In this document: one piece after another, positions 24,606 to 35,625 of the stretch
How positions within the stretch are numbered: position 1 is the stretch's first letter
Layout of the letters: each line of letters begins with the position of its first letter
Assembly: GCA_036873135.1 (NCBI GenBank)
Contig: JAPTYO010000022.1
Location: 6,506,979-6,570,978, forward strand
Origin: Clarkia xantiana subsp. parviflora
Lineage: Eukaryota; Streptophyta; Magnoliopsida; Myrtales; Onagraceae
DNA: 64,000 nucleotides
Direction of reading: 5' to 3'
Position numbers and translations under genes: made by a program
Notes under the pieces: generated by a model
Seen by the model: the letters and a program-made list of their open reading frames with translations, nothing else
The model's database searches: none
Told to the model about the DNA's origin: nothing

Positions 24606-25329
24606 CTGGTACCCCGAAGAGTAAATATCATGCGCTGGTTTGTTCGGTGAATGGAGCGTTTGTTCTGACGAACTATGGGTTCAACTGGAAGGGATAGATG
24701 GGGGAGGGTAGTGGGTTGTACTGCCAAAATACAATTGAGTTTGAGCTTAAAAAAGTGGACAGCATCCACGACGTCGCGTGGAGAGACGAGGACGACCGGC
24801 GATGGGGGAGGAGGTCGTCCAAGGCAGAGAGAGGCAGCGCGTACGGTTGACGCGTGATGGTGATGGTGGCGCGTGGGTGGCGCGTTAGCGCATGGAAGGC
24901 GGACAGTTGTGCGTCGATGCGTGTGGAAGCGCCTGCGGAGGAGCGTGGGGAGGTGCGCGGAAGCACATAAGGGTTTGTGACGGTGCGATGAAGCGTGTAG
25001 TGAGCTCGTGACCGGTGCGTAGATGGCGCGTCTGTAGGGGCAAAGGGCTTGGATGTTCGTGGGATGGGTGGAAAGGCCCGGTTGGGGTTTGGTGAGGATG
25101 GGTGCGTTGCTTGTGGTGAGGAGGTATCGGGGGTTCTTGTGCGGGCTTGGGAGAGGTGGTGGTGTGCACACTTCCGATGGGTTGCCCTTGTCTCGAAGGC
25201 ATTGCTGTGTCGATGTTGTGGCGGCGTGGAAGAAGAGGAGGTAGAGGGCTCCCCGGTTTAAGAAGACGACGGCGGAAGGTAAAGCAAGGCCATCTGTGGT
25301 GGGAAGGCTTCTGGCAGTAACTTCCTTCC

Positions 25330-25365
<36 letters not shown>

Positions 25366-25378
25366 GCAGTTGAGAGCA
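24606..25378. other. Host DNA right of L2, with a second copy of the 350-bp block
   Basis: Bases 24608 to about 24944 repeat 17147-17494. Minus-strand frames here are Pro/His-rich and have no known domain. A run of 33 G occupies 25332-25364. Confidence 0.5.
25332..25364. repeat. Poly-G tract (33 G)
   Basis: Uninterrupted G run after CCCC. Able to form G-quadruplexes and prone to sequencing error. Confidence 0.9.
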
Positions 25379-26286
25379 TCCAAATAGTGTTATCTATTTC
25401 CCCTTGTATAACTTAGAGATGGTAATTTGTCAAAAAATTGCACACCAAATTTCGATGTAAATTTTTATACACCCAATTCCGGTGTGTAATTGGTGTGGAT
25501 TTGAAACGGTGTGTAATTAAAGTGAGATTCCACACCAATGCTCATTTCCGTGCGTAGTCGGTGTGAAATGTCAACATAGGATATGAAATTTTGACTAAAA
25601 ACATTCGTGTTTTATACTATATGTTACGTCTAGTTACACATATTTATATTCAAATGTGCATTTTAGTATTGCATTTGTAGTTCCAAATAAGTGACAATTA
25701 GTAACTACCTATTTAAACAGTATTTAGAACCATTAAGTTATATTTTTTATTTTAAAAAGTGACATTTTGTAAGTACTGTTTAAACTCTATTTATAACATT
25801 TAGTTTTGCATGTGTTGTAACCAAAAAGTGACATTTAGTAATTACCATTTAATCTTTTATTTAACATCTACTATTGTATTTGTGGGTTCAAAAAAATTTA
25901 TATTGAGTAACTACCATTTAAATTATATTTCTGAAATTTAGTATTGCATTTATAGTTTAAATTTTTTTTGACAAAAAACGAAAAGTAATCAGTGTGTAGT
26001 ACTTCTGATATGTGCCCGAATATCGATAGAAATAGGAACACAAGAATGTATGGAAATATGGAAGATAACTTCCTAATCAACCGTAATCTCTTTGGGAGAT
26101 TAAGATTAATTGTTGGAAGTTTGTTTCCTCTCATAAATAATAACCTATATATAGAGAGAGAGAGAGATTACTAGATCCGTAAGGCCATTATATTCTACTA
26201 AGACTCCTAAAGATATAATGTAAATATATTATTTATCCTACTACTATTATACCTAAGTAAAGATATACATATAGTTGTATCCTAGC
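25379..26286. other. AT-rich stretch with degenerate tandem repeat
   Basis: No gene. From about 25655 to 25960 a 70-75-bp unit (ATTTAGTATTGCATTTGTAG, then AGTGACATTTAGTAACTACC) recurs about four times with heavy divergence. GTGT-rich sequence at 25440-25560 resembles about 5818-5875. Confidence 0.55.
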
Positions 26287-27816
26287 TGTCAGACCTAAAT
26301 CTAACATAAGACGATTATAGGTTTTGAAAACATGATTTTTTAAAAAGAGTCGCCACTAGCTAATTACGGTTAACTAGAAATCTAAATTACCTACGTAAAT
26401 AATGAATTAAAAACCTAAGTAAATTAATTGGTCAGCGATAAAAAATTTGAATTCGGGGTTCTGTTACGAATTTTTTTTTCTTTTAATTACGCACTTTCGG
26501 TACTTAATTAACCTAAGAATTCAAACATGCGTCACAACGAAATAATCTAATGATATAAAAAAATTAAACTAATTTTCACGCGCGAATTATTATTAATGAC
26601 AAACTTAAACTTAAAAATACCTATTTAGCGTCTAAAAACCCTAATTAAGATAAAATGTAAACAAAACGAAACATGCTTAAAATCATGATACAATTTAATA
26701 ATTACATATTATACACATATTCATAAAACATGCTATCTAACTAGATTTACATTTTAATTATCTAAGCAACATGATATAATAATAATAGTAATAATAATAA
26801 TAGTAAGAAAATAAAAATAACAGAAAAAATAATTAACCAATTAAAAAAACAAAACAAAAAAAAATACGTGAATAGCAGCAACCTCCGGGAAGAGAGGACC
26901 AGCAGAGGCGGACTCCGGCGACCTTGCAGAAGCGGTGACCACGGCGCAACGACACGCAGGCGATGTGGCGGCAGCGGCAGGGACGGACGGCACCAGCGCA
27001 GTGGGCAGAGGCTCCGGCATTGAGGGCAGCAGCAGATCACAGCAGGAAAACGAGCTCCGGCGAATTAGTCGGCTTGCACCAGCGGTCGACATGGAACGCC
27101 GGTCGGAGCTTGCGGGACGAGCAGCGGATGGAGCGGCGCGATTCCGAGGGGTCGGTGACCATGGGACTTCCGGCGTCCACCGGCAGAATCCGAGCGAAGG
27201 AAGGCCGGAAAGCTTCAAGCAGCGGAGGACATGCCACGGAGGAAGGTGGCTCGGCCGGACTGCAGCAACGGAACTCTGGCAGGGCGGACTCCGGCAACGG
27301 CAGGCGAGCTTGGCGGTAGCAGCGGGGCTGGAAGCTGGGTGAGGCCGGCGCCGATGTCCTTGCAGTAGGAAGACCCGACAGAGATAGGGAGCAGAGAATT
27401 ATTGGAAAAAAAATTGCTTTTTGGCACGTAGATCGATAAAACACATTTTTTATTAAATTATCTCACCTCTCAGTATTGGAATCCCCCTTATTACATGTAA
27501 ACTTAGCCTATATTTATACTAGTATAACTATGGGTTTTAGCACTAGTTTAGGAAATGAAAAATCCGACTAATTAACCTAATTAATGCTAATATTCCGAAA
27601 ATATATTGTGAACATTCACTAAATCTGTCATAAATACTCGCAATATATATTTGGAATATTTTACAGTAAATATAGATATACTATCCTAATTTAAACTAAC
27701 TCTGTTTAGCAACCTGTGGCCTTCCATATCCAGATACTTTCTTTTTAAACGCGTTACACATAACATTTTTGAACGTGTTATATACGTGTCGCGCGTACCA
27801 AAATTAGGTGTTTACA
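26287..27816 (-). repeat. R3: 3' LTR of an older LTR element
   Basis: Plus strand TGTCAGACC...GTGTTTACA, 1530 bp, followed by the complement of a purine tract (CTTGCCCTTCTTTGGAC), so it is a 3' LTR in minus orientation. R4 has a homologous LTR. A GC-rich block at 26875-27350 produces chance frames. Confidence 0.75.
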
Positions 27817-28206
27817 ACTTGCCCTTCTTTGGACGGACTCTCGTAGAATGCGTTCGAGGGAGTTTGTCCAAAGACGAGGAAACATTACTTTTGGTTAGGT
27901 AGTATGTCTTCTTCCGGGTCTTCAAGTCTCCAAGGTAGCCTTTGGCTTTATTGACGGACATCACTAAATAAAAACCTCCATTGATAGCGCGGAACGTAGA
28001 GCCTCTAACGACGGTGTGGTAAATAAAATCCTCAAGTGGCGGTGCGGTAACGAAAAACCTCCAGTGGCATGTGGTAAAGAAAAGTCTCTAGTGGCGAGCG
28101 GTAACAAAAAACCTCTAGTGGCGTGCGGTAACGAAAAGCCTCCAGTGGCGTCCGGTAACGAAAAGCTTCCAGTGGCGTGCGCTAACGAAAAGCCTCCAGT
28201 GGGGTG
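27817..28206 (-). other. R3 internal fragment
   Basis: What is left of the R3 interior: purine-tract complement, then an AGTTTGTCCAAAGACGAGG segment shared with R4 and a tandem array. No coding. Confidence 0.65.
28003..28204. repeat. 27-bp tandem repeat in R3
   Basis: About seven copies of TAACGAAAAGCCTCC plus AGTGGCGTGCGG. The last copy is cut by the R4 LTR. Confidence 0.9.
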
Positions 28207-30024
28207 TGTCAGACCTAAAATCTGACCTATGGCGAAATACGTTTTAAAAACGTGCAATTTTGAAAAGAGCCGCCAGTAGTTAATTATTAGGCTAACTAGA
28301 ATCCTAAATTACCTAAGCGAATAATGAATTAAACACCTAGGTATAAAATCGGTCTACGATCATAAATTCAAGTTCGTGGTTTCTATTACGAAATAAAAAA
28401 CATGGTAATAATTTCGCCATTTCGATACTCTATTCACCTAATTTACCACATTTTAGAATTACTTTACATATTTAAGAAAAAAACATTTATATTAAGTATT
28501 ATCAACAAATTATATATGTACAAAAAAAAAAATATTACGTGCAAGTAGCATAGCTATTATAAAATAATATATATACAACTTGAAAGAATAAGAGAAATAT
28601 TATAAATAATAACTAGATAATTAGTGAATTATAGGGATTTTGTTCACATGACCTGAGCAAAAGAAAGCTTACATGCGTCTCTCACCTCAGTTCTTCCATT
28701 TATTGCCTTCACTCCCTTTGTAGAGAAGGAGACGGCCTTCTTGTTCATGACGGGGGGGGGGGGCCTTAAACGAGCAATTTGATGAAGCCACGGCCTGGCG
28801 GTGGGAATCTTCTTGGAGAAGACGGAGCAAACTGACCTAGTGACATGGGGAGCCGATGGTCGGGACTGGACGGCAGCGACGGGCGAAGATCGAGTGAGAC
28901 CTGTGGCTATGAAGGTTTTATCAGATTGTGGTGGTCGGGCTTGGAAGGAGCAGCCAGTGTGGATTTCCTGGAAGTGTCGTTCAAATCGCTGTCGTGGAGC
29001 CGATGAAGGTGGAAGACGATCAGAAAGGATGATAAGAGGTCGTCGTGGAGGAGAAGCCCGTTACTGGTGATGGATCAGGCTGGAGGAATTGCAGCAATCA
29101 ACGAATCTTGTTTGGATGGAACACGGTTGGGACACGACAGAGGTGCTGAGCGGATCGAAGAAACTGAGGGAGATGGTCGGGATCGATTGGACGGAGGCCG
29201 TAGGCGCGGGTGGCTGGAAAAAGGTGCGGTCGCTGGTTGGAGTCGAGAACATGAGGGACAAGAGGAACGCTGATGGATGCTCCGGTTCTCAAATCAATCG
29301 CCATTGCTGCAGCTGAGTGGAAGTCCTCCAAGTTGACGCCACTACTGTATGTAGAATGCTAGCATCCCCGAATCTCAATATCTCATGCTATGCCTTAATG
29401 AACAACAAACTATATATATATATATATATATGTATATATTCAAGACAAACTCAAGATCTATACATGAGTGATTACTAGCTATGAGGACGATCAGTTAGTT
29501 AACTTCACTTTAGGTATAATATTCTATTTCTGTAATGGAGGAACGAACAAGAATAATAAAATTAAAATATAAATCAACAGAGAATCTGGATATGAAGCTT
29601 TTATGATGATCAGATACTAAACTAAAGCCACGAATACGATGATGCATGCTCTAACAGGAAAACTAAACAATGATAGTAATAATATGATATAACAACACAA
29701 ATAAAATTAACTAATAACCAGAAGTCTTTACTGCTTTATTGATAATCTTTTTCCCCCTTTACATCGAACAGACTAGGCTATTTATATAGTGCCTAGGGTT
29801 TTACTCTAATTAAGCAACCAGTATTGCTGATTTATTTTGCTAATAAATGCTAAATATTCATAAATTTAATACTAAATATTCAACAAATATTTTCTGCAAT
29901 AAATACAAATAACTATCCTAATATTGCACTAAGCATTCTTGGAAGCTTCCTGACTTGCCGTATTTAGACACTTCCTCATTTAGTGCGCCGCGTGTCGCGC
30001 GTGGTCCAAAATTAGGTGTTTACA
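28207..30024 (-). repeat. R4: 3' LTR (1.8 kb)
   Basis: Starts TGTCAGACC and ends GTGTTTACA like R3, with GTTTGCCCCTCTTTGGAC (purine-tract complement) after it. A different copy of the same family, inserted in the R3 interior. Contains a G10 run (28750-28761), a GC-rich block to about 29330 and an (AT)n at 29412. Confidence 0.75.
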
Positions 30025-30184
30025 GTTTGCCCCTCTTTGGACGGATTCTCGTAGAACACGTTCGAGAGAGTTTGTCCAAAGACAATAAAACACCGAATTT
30101 TGGATGAGAAGCGTTTCTTCATCTGAGTCTTGAAATCTTCATGGTAGTTCATGTGCTTATTCTGATTGTGACTTTCGGAAATCT

Positions 30185-30760
30185 GGAAAACTACAGGTCC
30201 CGATCATCATTGGTGACTTGCGGAGGCTGAACACCAAAGGCTCCATTCATCGTTGGGGGTGACTCTTTGAAGGCTGGGAAACTACAGACACTGATTGTCG
30301 GTTGTGAGTCGCGAAGGCTGAAAACCAAAGGCTTCGTTTATCGGGTTGTGACTCTCAGAAAGCTTGAAAACTTCAGGTCCTGATTGTCGGTTGTGACTCG
30401 TGAAGGCTGAACACCTAAGGCTCTGTTTGTCGGATTGCGACTCTCAGAAAGCTGGAAAACTACAGGTCCTGATTGTGACTCGCGAAGGCTGAACATCAAA
30501 GGCTCCATTCGTCGGGTTGTGACTCTCAGAAAGCTGGAAAACTTTAGGTCCTGATTGTCGGTTGTGACTCGTGAAGGCTGAACATCAAAGGCTCCGTTCG
30601 TCGGGTTGTGACTCTCAGAAAGCTAGAAAACTTCAGGTCCTGATTGTCGGTTGTACCTCGCGAAGGCTGAACATCAAAGGCTCCGTTCGTCGGGTTGTGA
30701 CTCTCAGAAAGCTGGAAAACTTCATGTCCTGATTGTCGGTTGTGACTTGTAGGAATAGAC
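30185..30760. repeat. About 89-bp tandem repeat in R4
   Basis: Six to seven copies alternating TGTGACTCGTGAAGGCTGAA and GGTCCTGATTGTCGGTTGTG. Confidence 0.9.
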
Positions 30761-31189
30761 TGTAACAGTCCTACTCATCTTTGAATGGTTACTTGCGAGA
30801 GCAGACTGTAACCGTCCCGTTTGTTGTGAAGTTGACTTGGAAGACGCTGCGTCGTAGAAAATACACCTGTGCATGAATGTTTGCCCCTAATATTTGCCTA
30901 AGCTGCGCATGATGCGACAACCTAGCGGGATCTTTTTTTTTGTTATTGAATTTCTCTCTTATTCTCTCCTTTTTCCACAGTCGATTGAGAGACTGTCGAC
31001 CGTGCCCCTCTATTTCCCTAATTTTTGCATGGACTGCCTCTTGAGGTTTTCTGTCCATCGGGATTTTATTTCCTCTATTTTTTCCATGATTGCAAATTCT
31101 GAATTTGCAATCATGCCTCTCATTTCATGATTTTGCCGAGGCCACCCTTTCGGGTTTCCAACCTAGCGGAAGCACTCTTTATTTGGTAG

Positions 31190-31730
31190 ACGTTTAAAGG
31201 GTGGCTATGACCCTATCTTTGTTTTCCGTCTTTGTTGTTTCGGAAGCTCTCTTTTAGTAGCCAATTTGGGGTTGAGTGTGGCCCGTTCTTTATTCTCGCC
31301 TCAATGTGGGAGTCTTTGTAACCGTTTGGAGGGTGACTGAGACCCTTTCCTCCATGTCTTCAATGTTGTAGGAGCTCTTTTCATTTGTAGCCATTTGGAG
31401 GGTGGCTGTGGCCCTTTTTTATTCTCCCGCCCTCACAGGGTTCACAGGATCACTCTTTATCTGTAGCCATTTTAAGGGTGGCTGTGGCCCTTTTTTATTC
31501 TCCCGCCCTCACAGGGTTCGCGGGGTCACTCTTTTATCTGTAGCCATTTGGAGGGTGGCTGTGGCCCTTTCACTTATTTCCCGTTTTTGATGTTGTGCGA
31601 GCGCCATTTATCTCTAGCCATTTGAAGGGTGGCTGTGGCCCTTCGTTTTAGGGACAACTGAGACCCTTTTTATCTGTTGTTGATTTAGGGACAACTGTGA
31701 CCCTTTTATGTTCTCACAAGATTTCCATGA
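31190..31730. repeat. About 75-bp tandem repeat in R4
   Basis: Several copies of GGGTGGCTGTGGCCCTTTT and TCTCCCGCCCTCACAGGGTT, degenerating toward the T5 junction. Confidence 0.85.
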
Positions 31731-31769
31731 ACACTCTCTTTATTTTTCGGTAGTCGATTAAAGGGCGAC

Positions 31770-32577
31770 TGTTGCGTCCTGGATGAACTGAGTCGTGTGG
31801 ACGCGTCTGTCTGAGTGGTTGAGCGGGTTTTTGGGCAGTCACCCTTCGTCTGAAAGAGGTTTTCGCCCTGATCGTGACGAGTGTTCGGTCTTAATGCTGA
31901 GTCTCGGAAAGGTCTGTGTCTCGAAAGGCGGTTGTGTCTCAGGAGGCGTCTGAGTCTCGAAATGCGGTTGTGTCTCAGGATGCGTCTGAGTCTCGGGAAA
32001 CGGTGGTCTGTGCACAAGTCTGGGGCGCCGGTTCCTGCACGAAGGGCCAGTACTAGCACGGAGAGGGGGGGGGGGGGGGTTGTGCTAGTGGAGCCCTCTC
32101 GGATGCCTAAGTCACTATAGGGCTAAAAAGGTAATCTTAGAGAGAGAAAGTATTTCTAGAGAGAAGTCAGAGCTCAAAATACCAAAGTTAGGCAAATGAG
32201 AGGATTTGTGAAAATGGGTGGCCAAGGCCTCCTATTTATAGGCTTCCCTGGGACCGGACCCGGTTTTAAAGCGGTTTGATGACGGTTCGAAAGCAAGCGG
32301 TAACCGTCATCAATATTGGCAATATGCGAACTTGACTTCTCTACACGTAACGGTAATCGCGTAAACGGTAATCGCGCAATACCCGTAGTGCAATCCGGAC
32401 CTCGTCGAATTTGGGCAATTCGGCGAGGTCCGGCTTGCCGCGCAACCCGGACGCGCGTAACGCGCTTCCGAACCGTTTTGACCCTTGGGAGACGTTTTTG
32501 AAGTCGTGATGTGATTTTTGACGTGTTTACGAGGCCCGAAATATAAATACGAACTCGAATTGGGCACATATCCATCA
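31770..32577 (-). repeat. T5 3' LTR
   Basis: TGTTGCG...TCCATCA. TATA box complement at 32233-32240, a 16-G tract near 32066, and a complement of TTAGGCATCCGAGAGGG. Confidence 0.92.
32233..32240 (-). promoter_or_regulatory. TATA box of T5 3' LTR
   Basis: TATAAATA on the minus strand within CCTATAAATAGGAGG; same in the 5' LTR at 47477-47484. Confidence 0.7.
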
Positions 32578-32593
32578 CTTGCCCCCGAGTCAA
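32578..32593 (-). promoter_or_regulatory. T5 polypurine tract
   Basis: GACTCGGGGGCAAG on the minus strand abutting the LTR; nearly the same as in T1. Confidence 0.75.
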
Positions 32594-34175
32594 GTAACGG
32601 TTTAAAACCTTTCTTGACTCTATTTTAAGTTAGGATACGCGTCCAACTTGAGTTTGACGCTAACCTTCCGGTTTTGATTATTGGTTGGATGTAGAAGTCT
32701 TGATTTCGTCCGTCCTTTGATTTTCCGACCGAGTGACTTTATTTCCTGTCATCACGGTTAGTGCAATAGAGAATGCGCATATGTAACGTGCAAACATGAT
32801 TACCGTTAGGGATATAAGTAATTAGTAATACATCATGCGGACATGCTTTTATCAACGTGTATCCACAAGTAACGGTCATGGCATGATCGTAATTACGCGA
32901 TGTTAGAAATATAATCTGTATACTTCTAAAACGACTTAGCGATTATTAAATCATGCATCATGCGATATGAAAACATGCATGTAGAATGACGAGTTTGATA
33001 CGCGCAATACCAAAACAATCATGTAGGTAGAAGCAAATACTTAGAAGAGGGTGGAGTATACCATAAGCACTTAGGCGTGGGTGTAGATGAATTACTCATT
33101 TAATCCTTATCACCAAGGAATCTTTTGGGATATGTGATTACACTAATCCCCAATCATTCTTCCAGCTCTTTGGGAATTCATTCTTCCTTCTTCTTTGCAG
33201 GTAATTGCTTCACCATTTCTAGAAACCATTTGTGTGTTCATAGTTTCTTCACTGTCGTAAACCTTAGGCGCATCCCGAAAGTTCCGTGTTTGATCCTTGA
33301 CTTGTTTTCAGAAATTGACACCACTAATCGACTCAGATCATCACGAGGATTCCAGCGCCTCCTTCGGAATCGCCAGACGACACCGGACGCGCCCTCACGC
33401 GCCGCCGCGTGAGTATTGCCTTGCCGGCGCGTGTAACCCACGCGCCGCCTTCCCGTGCTCCGTTCGCCGCGGTCCTTACCTTTTTGAAATCGTCTCGACG
33501 AGCGGAGTCCATTGTGATACTTTTCGTCACGTTTTGAGGTAGTCTGAAAACTCGATTTTACAGGACAGCTTCTACTTGACTTTGAATGTTGCCGTATTGT
33601 TGTTCGTTTGAGCTATTTGTCGTTGTTGTCGTATGGAACTGCTCATTGGTGTTTGTATGTTGAATAATTGCTGGTTGGTTGTCGTTGTTATCGTCGTTAG
33701 TTCATGCCTTAGACGATTTTTTACCTCCGTGGATAGTTGTGGTAAAATTCCCCAATTAGACATATTGCCCCCATGTCTTCGCGTAGAGGCTTTTTGGTCG
33801 GTATGCGTAGTTTTTTCCCTTGACGGGTTTGTTGGTTGACGGGAATTGCCAAACGTCTTTGGGAGTAGCCGTTTGTTGTCTTGATGCCTTAGAAAATATT
33901 TTTCCTAAGTGTTGTCATGTTTGCTCCTCGCGGTTCGTCACGTTAGTCCCACCGTTTGCATGATAGCTTCTTAGGATGTTGGCCAGTTTTGTTACACGTA
34001 CCAACTTTACTATGCGTGTTGACTTGGCTATGCGTGTTGACTTTTGCTATGCGCGTTGACTTTTGCTACGCACGTTGACTTTTGCTATGCGCGTTGACTT
34101 TTGCTTGGTTCTTGCAGATCGTGAAGTCGTAGTAACCTCTTGCGGAACTCCTTTCTTTTGGATCGAATTGCCGCT
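32594..34175. other. T5 spacer upstream of the antisense gene
   Basis: No conserved coding. A GC-rich block lies at about 33330-33500. A short repeat, TATGCGYGTTGACTTTTGC, is repeated five times at about 34010-34105. Confidence 0.55.
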
Positions 34176-35625
34176 ATGAGTAAGTCCTTCATTCTTACTT
34201 TGAAATTTTTTTAGCATCTTGACACTCATGATGGATAGCCTGTTAAACGGCTATATGTCTTTCATGGAATTCATATTACAGGTTGGTTTGCCGGAAAGAG
34301 TTCGTCTCTCCATGCAGCGACATCGCGTGTTGCTTCTTGCGCCGATCATGCTTTGGCTGCCCCTGCCCCATCACTCCTGCCAATTCGGGGCGTGGTCCTG
34401 GCAAAGGGTCTTCTACACATGTGACCGGGGATACTCCCCCAGTGTCTGATTCTCGCGTTTCTTCCAAACTGACTGACACAGTGGCGCGTGGCCCGACTGA
34501 TCCCAAGCGCTTGAAGCCAAATGCGGCTACTTCAACTCATAAAGGCAAGGAAGTCGCGAGTCGCAATGTAGCGCCATCTGCCCCCCAGTCGGGAAACCGA
34601 CTTGTGGAAGTCCGCGGACTCTGTTAGTATACTTTTGATGATTGTATTCCGTGGTTTTGTTATTTGTTGTTAACCACTTTCCTTCTTTGTTGTAACGGTT
34701 CCTCCTCTTAGGCGTGACCATCTGGTCTGCCCAGTTGGATTGGATATTACTGGGGACACTTGGGCACCTTTTGGTAATGGTGGAGTCTATTTTCCTAAGG
34801 AGTCTTCACTTCGCACTCCAGAGGTTGGAGTTCGAGTATTGCGCAGATGTGTTCCCCTGGATGATAGGCATTCTTGTCCATCGACTGATGAGGAGGCTGA
34901 GGCTTATGCGCAGAGCGCCTTATCCCGGTTTGCTCCCGTAAGTATCTTGTTTCTTTTTACCAAGTTTGTTGTTTTTGCGATTTATGTTTGGCGAATCGCA
35001 TTGATGTGTGAAGGTTGTTGCCGACATGGTGAACATGTCGTCTTTTGTCGTGGAGCTGGTAAGCGCGAAGCAGGCTGCTATGGACAAGTGTGATGCTCTT
35101 TTTCAAGAGTTGTCACGAACCAAGGAGGAGGCTCGTTTGATGAGTTCGAAGGTTACTGCTTCTGAGGGCCGTTATGAGGCGCGCCATACTCGCTTATCAA
35201 AGCTTGTATCTGAGATGATCGCTCTTGAGAAGAAGGTCACAGACGATCTTCATGTGCAAGGAGCGGAATTACTTGCTCTCGGTAAGGAGAGTCTGGAGAA
35301 AGGTGTGCAAGTGGGTTTTACCAAGTACTTGGGAACTTCTGAATTTGAAGCTGCTGTTGAGGAGAAGGTGAACCAGTTGATGAGCGAGCGTTCCGAAGAT
35401 TACTTCACTCGGGTGAAGGATCTTGACCCTGAGTTCCCTTTTGGCGAGTTGGGGCCATATGCGAGTTATGCCCTTTCTCACATTGAGGCGTTAAGCCTTT
35501 TGGAGCGTGGACTTCCCAACTATGAGATGTTGGTTGATGATAGCGGAGATGTAAACGTCATTGTTATTTCTCCTGAGTTTATGGAGGTTGCCCCCGGGCC
35601 CTCTGCAGGTGGTGCCGCTATTTGA
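34176..35625 (+). CDS. T5 antisense gene, lacking the N-terminal Transposase_28 part
   Basis: Begins with a tiny ATGA exon (34176-34179) before a GTAAGT donor; the acceptor at 34281 leads into GTTGGTTTGCCGG, the point that corresponds to 9561 in T1. The whole Transposase_28-like exon is missing. Downstream it keeps SSLRTPEVGVRVLR (about 34800-34850), an intron at 34938-35013, then VADMVNMSSFVVEL and a coiled coil ending in an acidic tail (stop 35623-35625). The intron position and flanking residues match T1. The region 34282-34625 is Ser/Pro/Lys-rich linker. Some frame changes between exons are unresolved, so it may be damaged. Confidence 0.6.

Larger units (their letters stand above)
30025..31769 (-). 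mobile_element. R4 interior, part 1: tandem arrays
   Basis: No gene. After the purine tract come two arrays: about 30185-30760, unit near 89 bp (CTCAGAAAGCTGGAAAACTT, AGGCTGAACATCAAAGGCTC), and about 31190-31730, unit near 75 bp around GTAGCCATTTGGAGGGTGGC. The interior is split at 31769 by T5 and resumes at 47885. Confidence 0.7.

Noticed and set aside
24464..25379. Proline-rich minus-strand protein
   Set aside because: Produced by the G33 tract and GC-rich host DNA; the frame runs across the L2 LTR boundary, so it cannot be an old gene.
5806..25560. A CACTA-type DNA transposon spanning the first nest
   Set aside because: Only a weak GTGT-rich resemblance between about 5818-5875 and 25440-25560; no CACTA termini, TIR or transposase.
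26762..27444. Genes in the GC-rich part of the R3 LTR
   Set aside because: Overlapping frames on both strands within an LTR; not conserved in frame with the R4 LTR copy.
28207..30024. R4 LTR as the 5' LTR of R3
   Set aside because: The bases next to it on the R3 side (minus strand CACCCCACTGG) do not form a primer site, and its other side carries a purine-tract complement.
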